DNA of 6,648 nucleotides from an uncultured Solobacterium sp. GTDB taxonomy: Bacteria > Bacillota_I > Bacilli_A > Erysipelotrichales > Erysipelotrichaceae. Within the stretch, counting starts at the first letter, position 1; each line of letters starts with the position of its first letter. Made by a program: the position numbers and the translations under genes. Location of the stretch: positions 1 to 6,648 of the forward strand of contig CAJJTI010000108.1 in NCBI GenBank assembly GCA_905194705.1. Direction: 5' to 3'. Below, piece after piece: positions 5,116-6,648 of this stretch. The notes below the pieces were generated by a model. It made no database searches, had not been told where the DNA came from, and worked only from the letters and a program-made list of their open reading frames with translations.

Positions 5116-6648
5116 CTATAATTCAGATATATGTTTATCTAAACTTTTGGCATTTCCTTCTTGGCCGGTTAACTTTTTGTATAATCTTTTTCGATACACG
5201 GAGGCATTTTCCAGATTGAGCAGGATTGCGATCGCCCCAGGCTTTACTCCTATTTTGATTAGGTAGCAGATCTTTTTCTCGGACTCGTTTAAGGGTGCAG
5301 ACTTTTGTAAACCTATCGCGAAGTTAGGGAAACATGCTTCTACCGCAACGAAAAGCTTGTTCCAATCGTCGTTTGTTGGAGTCCAAGATATGGGGGAGCG
5401 AAACCGTTCATACAATCGTCCTATCTGTAATTGCGCTAATTTCTCCTTCCTTGTTTCCTCTTGGTTTCTTAAATTGGAATTCTCTGTTTTGAGGATGGAC
5501 ATGTCTTGCTCCAGACTTTCTTTGATATGGGACAATTTCTCCAGTTGTTTGCACTTTAGCTCTAGCTGTTCACTTGTCTCTTTTAGTTGTTTTTCATTTT
5601 TTTGAGTTAGTTGCTGCTCTTTTATTTTATGTTCCTGTATATCACGTTGCAAACTATTTCTGACAGAGGATAAATCTTTTATCTCTTGCTCTTTTTTAAG
5701 GATTTGTTTCTCATTGTCTTTTAATTGTCGCAATGCGTTTTTTCGCTCCTGCCTATAACGGATGAACGTGAAAATGCCTCCTACTAGCAGAGCAAGGCAG
5801 CCTATTATGGATAAAATATAAAAGAACTTCTGTTGGGAGGCGTAGAGCCGTGCTTCCCATAATTCCCGTTCGATTTCGTTATAAGAATAAAGTGCTTGTG
5901 TATTTCGTATGGATTCGGCCCGCTTTTCCTTTTCTATGGAATCCCGTAGCGGCTCGTATCTATTGGATAATGATGCGGCTAGCTCCCATTGCTTTTGAAC
6001 GAAGGCGATTTCTTTTAACTGGAAAAGTCCTCCGGCACGTGTCTTAGGCAAAGGTGCGGAATCTGCGCATGCTTGTAGGTAGAAACGAGCTGAGTCAATT
6101 TGACAGTTTTTTTTATAAAGTTCACCAAGCACCAGGTATACGGGATATTTGGCTTGTGGTTTCACTATATTTTGTAAAGATGTCTGTAATAATCCATGTG
6201 CTTCTTCCAAGCGTTGTTCTTCTATATAAAGGCCGGCCAATTCCGTATAAACGGAAGGGAGGATGTTCTTTCCCATTAAGGCGATCGCTTTTTGGTTACA
6301 GATGATCGCACTGTCTTGATATCCCAGCATCAAGAAGGTTCGGCCTAAGTCCCGTAACGCAAATACTTGCCCCATTGAGTCTTTTAGCGTACGGAAATCC
6401 TCAACGGCCTTTTTCTGAAAGGGTAACGCTTTGTCGTAAACTGTTTGGTAGGTATAGAGCATACCTATATTATTATTGATTCTGCCGAGTAACGCATAGT
6501 CCTTAATCTGTTCCTCTTCTCTCAATGCCTTGAGATAATATTCCTGTGCCTTTAGGGGCTGATTTAAGTCTTGGTTGATCCGCCCCTTATAGAACCAAGC
6601 TTTCGCTTTTCGTTCCAGATCGTCTGTTTCCTCATAATAATCCGTTGC
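5116..6648 (-). CDS. TPR/membrane/coiled-coil regulator with C-terminal HTH (5' part missing)
   Basis: The frame is open to the window edge, giving 510 visible residues; the true start is upstream. A TTG at 6525 is in frame but is not a plausible start, because TPR-like helices (AWFYKGRI, PLKAQEYYLKAL) continue before it. Visible residues 1 to about 240 form tetratricopeptide helices (for example NNNIGMLYTY, ALPFQKKAVEDF, LAGLYIEEQRLEEA). One membrane segment follows (about 275-297, FFYILSIIGCLALLVGGIFTFI), then a long Lys/Glu/Gln-rich coiled coil (about 301-411). The C-terminal domain (about 425-495) has LNESEKKICYLIKIGVKPG, AIAILLNLENASVY and RKRLYKKLTG, which fits a LuxR-like helix-turn-helix. 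This architecture is common in Bacteroidetes membrane-tethered regulators: periplasmic TPRs would sense a ligand and the cytoplasmic HTH would bind DNA. It probably controls the downstream string; that is inferred from position. GC is about 43% in a sampled line, the higher class in this window. Confidence 0.88.
   Translation of the reverse strand, partial: ATDYYEETDDLERKAKAWFYKGRINQDLNQPLKAQEYYLKALREEEQIKDYALLGRINNNIGMLYTYQTVYDKALPFQKKAVEDFRTLKDSMGQVFALRDLGRTFLMLGYQDSAIICNQKAIALMGKNILPSVYTELAGLYIEEQRLEEAHGLLQTSLQNIVKPQAKYPVYLVLGELYKKNCQIDSARFYLQACADSAPLPKTRAGGLFQLKEIAFVQKQWELAASLSNRYEPLRDSIEKEKRAESIRNTQALYSYNEIERELWEARLYASQQKFFYILSIIGCLALLVGGIFTFIRYRQERKNALRQLKDNEKQILKKEQEIKDLSSVRNSLQRDIQEHKIKEQQLTQKNEKQLKETSEQLELKCKQLEKLSHIKESLEQDMSILKTENSNLRNQEETRKEKLAQLQIGRLYERFRSPISWTPTNDDWNKLFVAVEACFPNFAIGLQKSAPLNESEKKICYLIKIGVKPGAIAILLNLENASVYRKRLYKKLTGQEGNAKSLDKHISEL

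Noticed and set aside
5357..6305. Plus-strand frames at 5357..5605, 5850..6047 and 6054..6305
   Set aside because: They are shadows of the regulator's coding sequence and carry no recognisable motifs.
6523..6525. TTG as the start of the TPR regulator
   Set aside because: The frame stays open to the window edge and the residues before the TTG continue TPR-like helices, so the gene is cut by the window rather than starting here.
1..6648. tRNA, rRNA, CRISPR array, insertion sequence
   Set aside because: I saw no cloverleaf, regularly spaced repeat, transposase motif or terminal repeat pair to support any of these.

Overview
The window looks like Bacteroidales DNA, probably from a gut Bacteroides or Parabacteroides. 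The grounds are AT-rich coding sequence, a TPR/one-TM/coiled-coil/helix-turn-helix regulator, a DUF3244-type secreted protein, and a 'GG-Bacteroidales' ribosomal peptide locus. I could run no database search, so family names rest on motifs read by eye.

Every gene I accept is on the minus strand, so the region reads from right to left. At the right edge (6648 to 5116) is the C-terminal 510 residues of a TPR membrane regulator whose start lies outside the window. A 160-base gap follows, holding a perfect 22-bp inverted repeat. A tight gene string then runs from 4955 to 1374: a small secreted DUF3244-like protein, a GT32 (OCH1-like) sugar transferase, two short paralogous LanC-like proteins, a GT-B fold (GT4-type) glycosyltransferase, and a 58-residue peptide that starts only 11 bases after the glycosyltransferase stop. 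Neighbouring genes are 5 or 11 bases apart or overlap (TAATG, an 11-base overlap, ATGA), so co-transcription and translational coupling are likely. After a 163-base gap with some RNA-fold potential, a radical SAM/SPASM peptide maturase begins at 1210 and runs off the left edge.

The key discovery is the small peptide at 1374..1550. Its leader fits the pattern MKxLGxLKL...LKGG of the GG-Bacteroidales natural product precursors, and its 30-residue core carries three closely spaced cysteines among many Ser/Thr residues. The neighbouring genes suggest a ribosomally made, post-translationally modified peptide (RiPP). The radical SAM enzyme would install crosslinks, probably Cys thioethers. The two glycosyltransferases may add sugar. 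The LanC-like pair may act as a scaffold or cyclase, although the residues expected for a LanC zinc site are not visible. Leader removal at Gly-Gly and export would need a C39-type peptidase/transporter, which is not in the window. The product, its modification and its activity are inference.

Base composition steps across the locus. Sampled lines give about 43-47% GC in the regulator and DUF3244 gene, about 35-37% in the GT32/LanC part, and about 25-28% in the GT4 and radical SAM genes. This suggests a mosaic origin.
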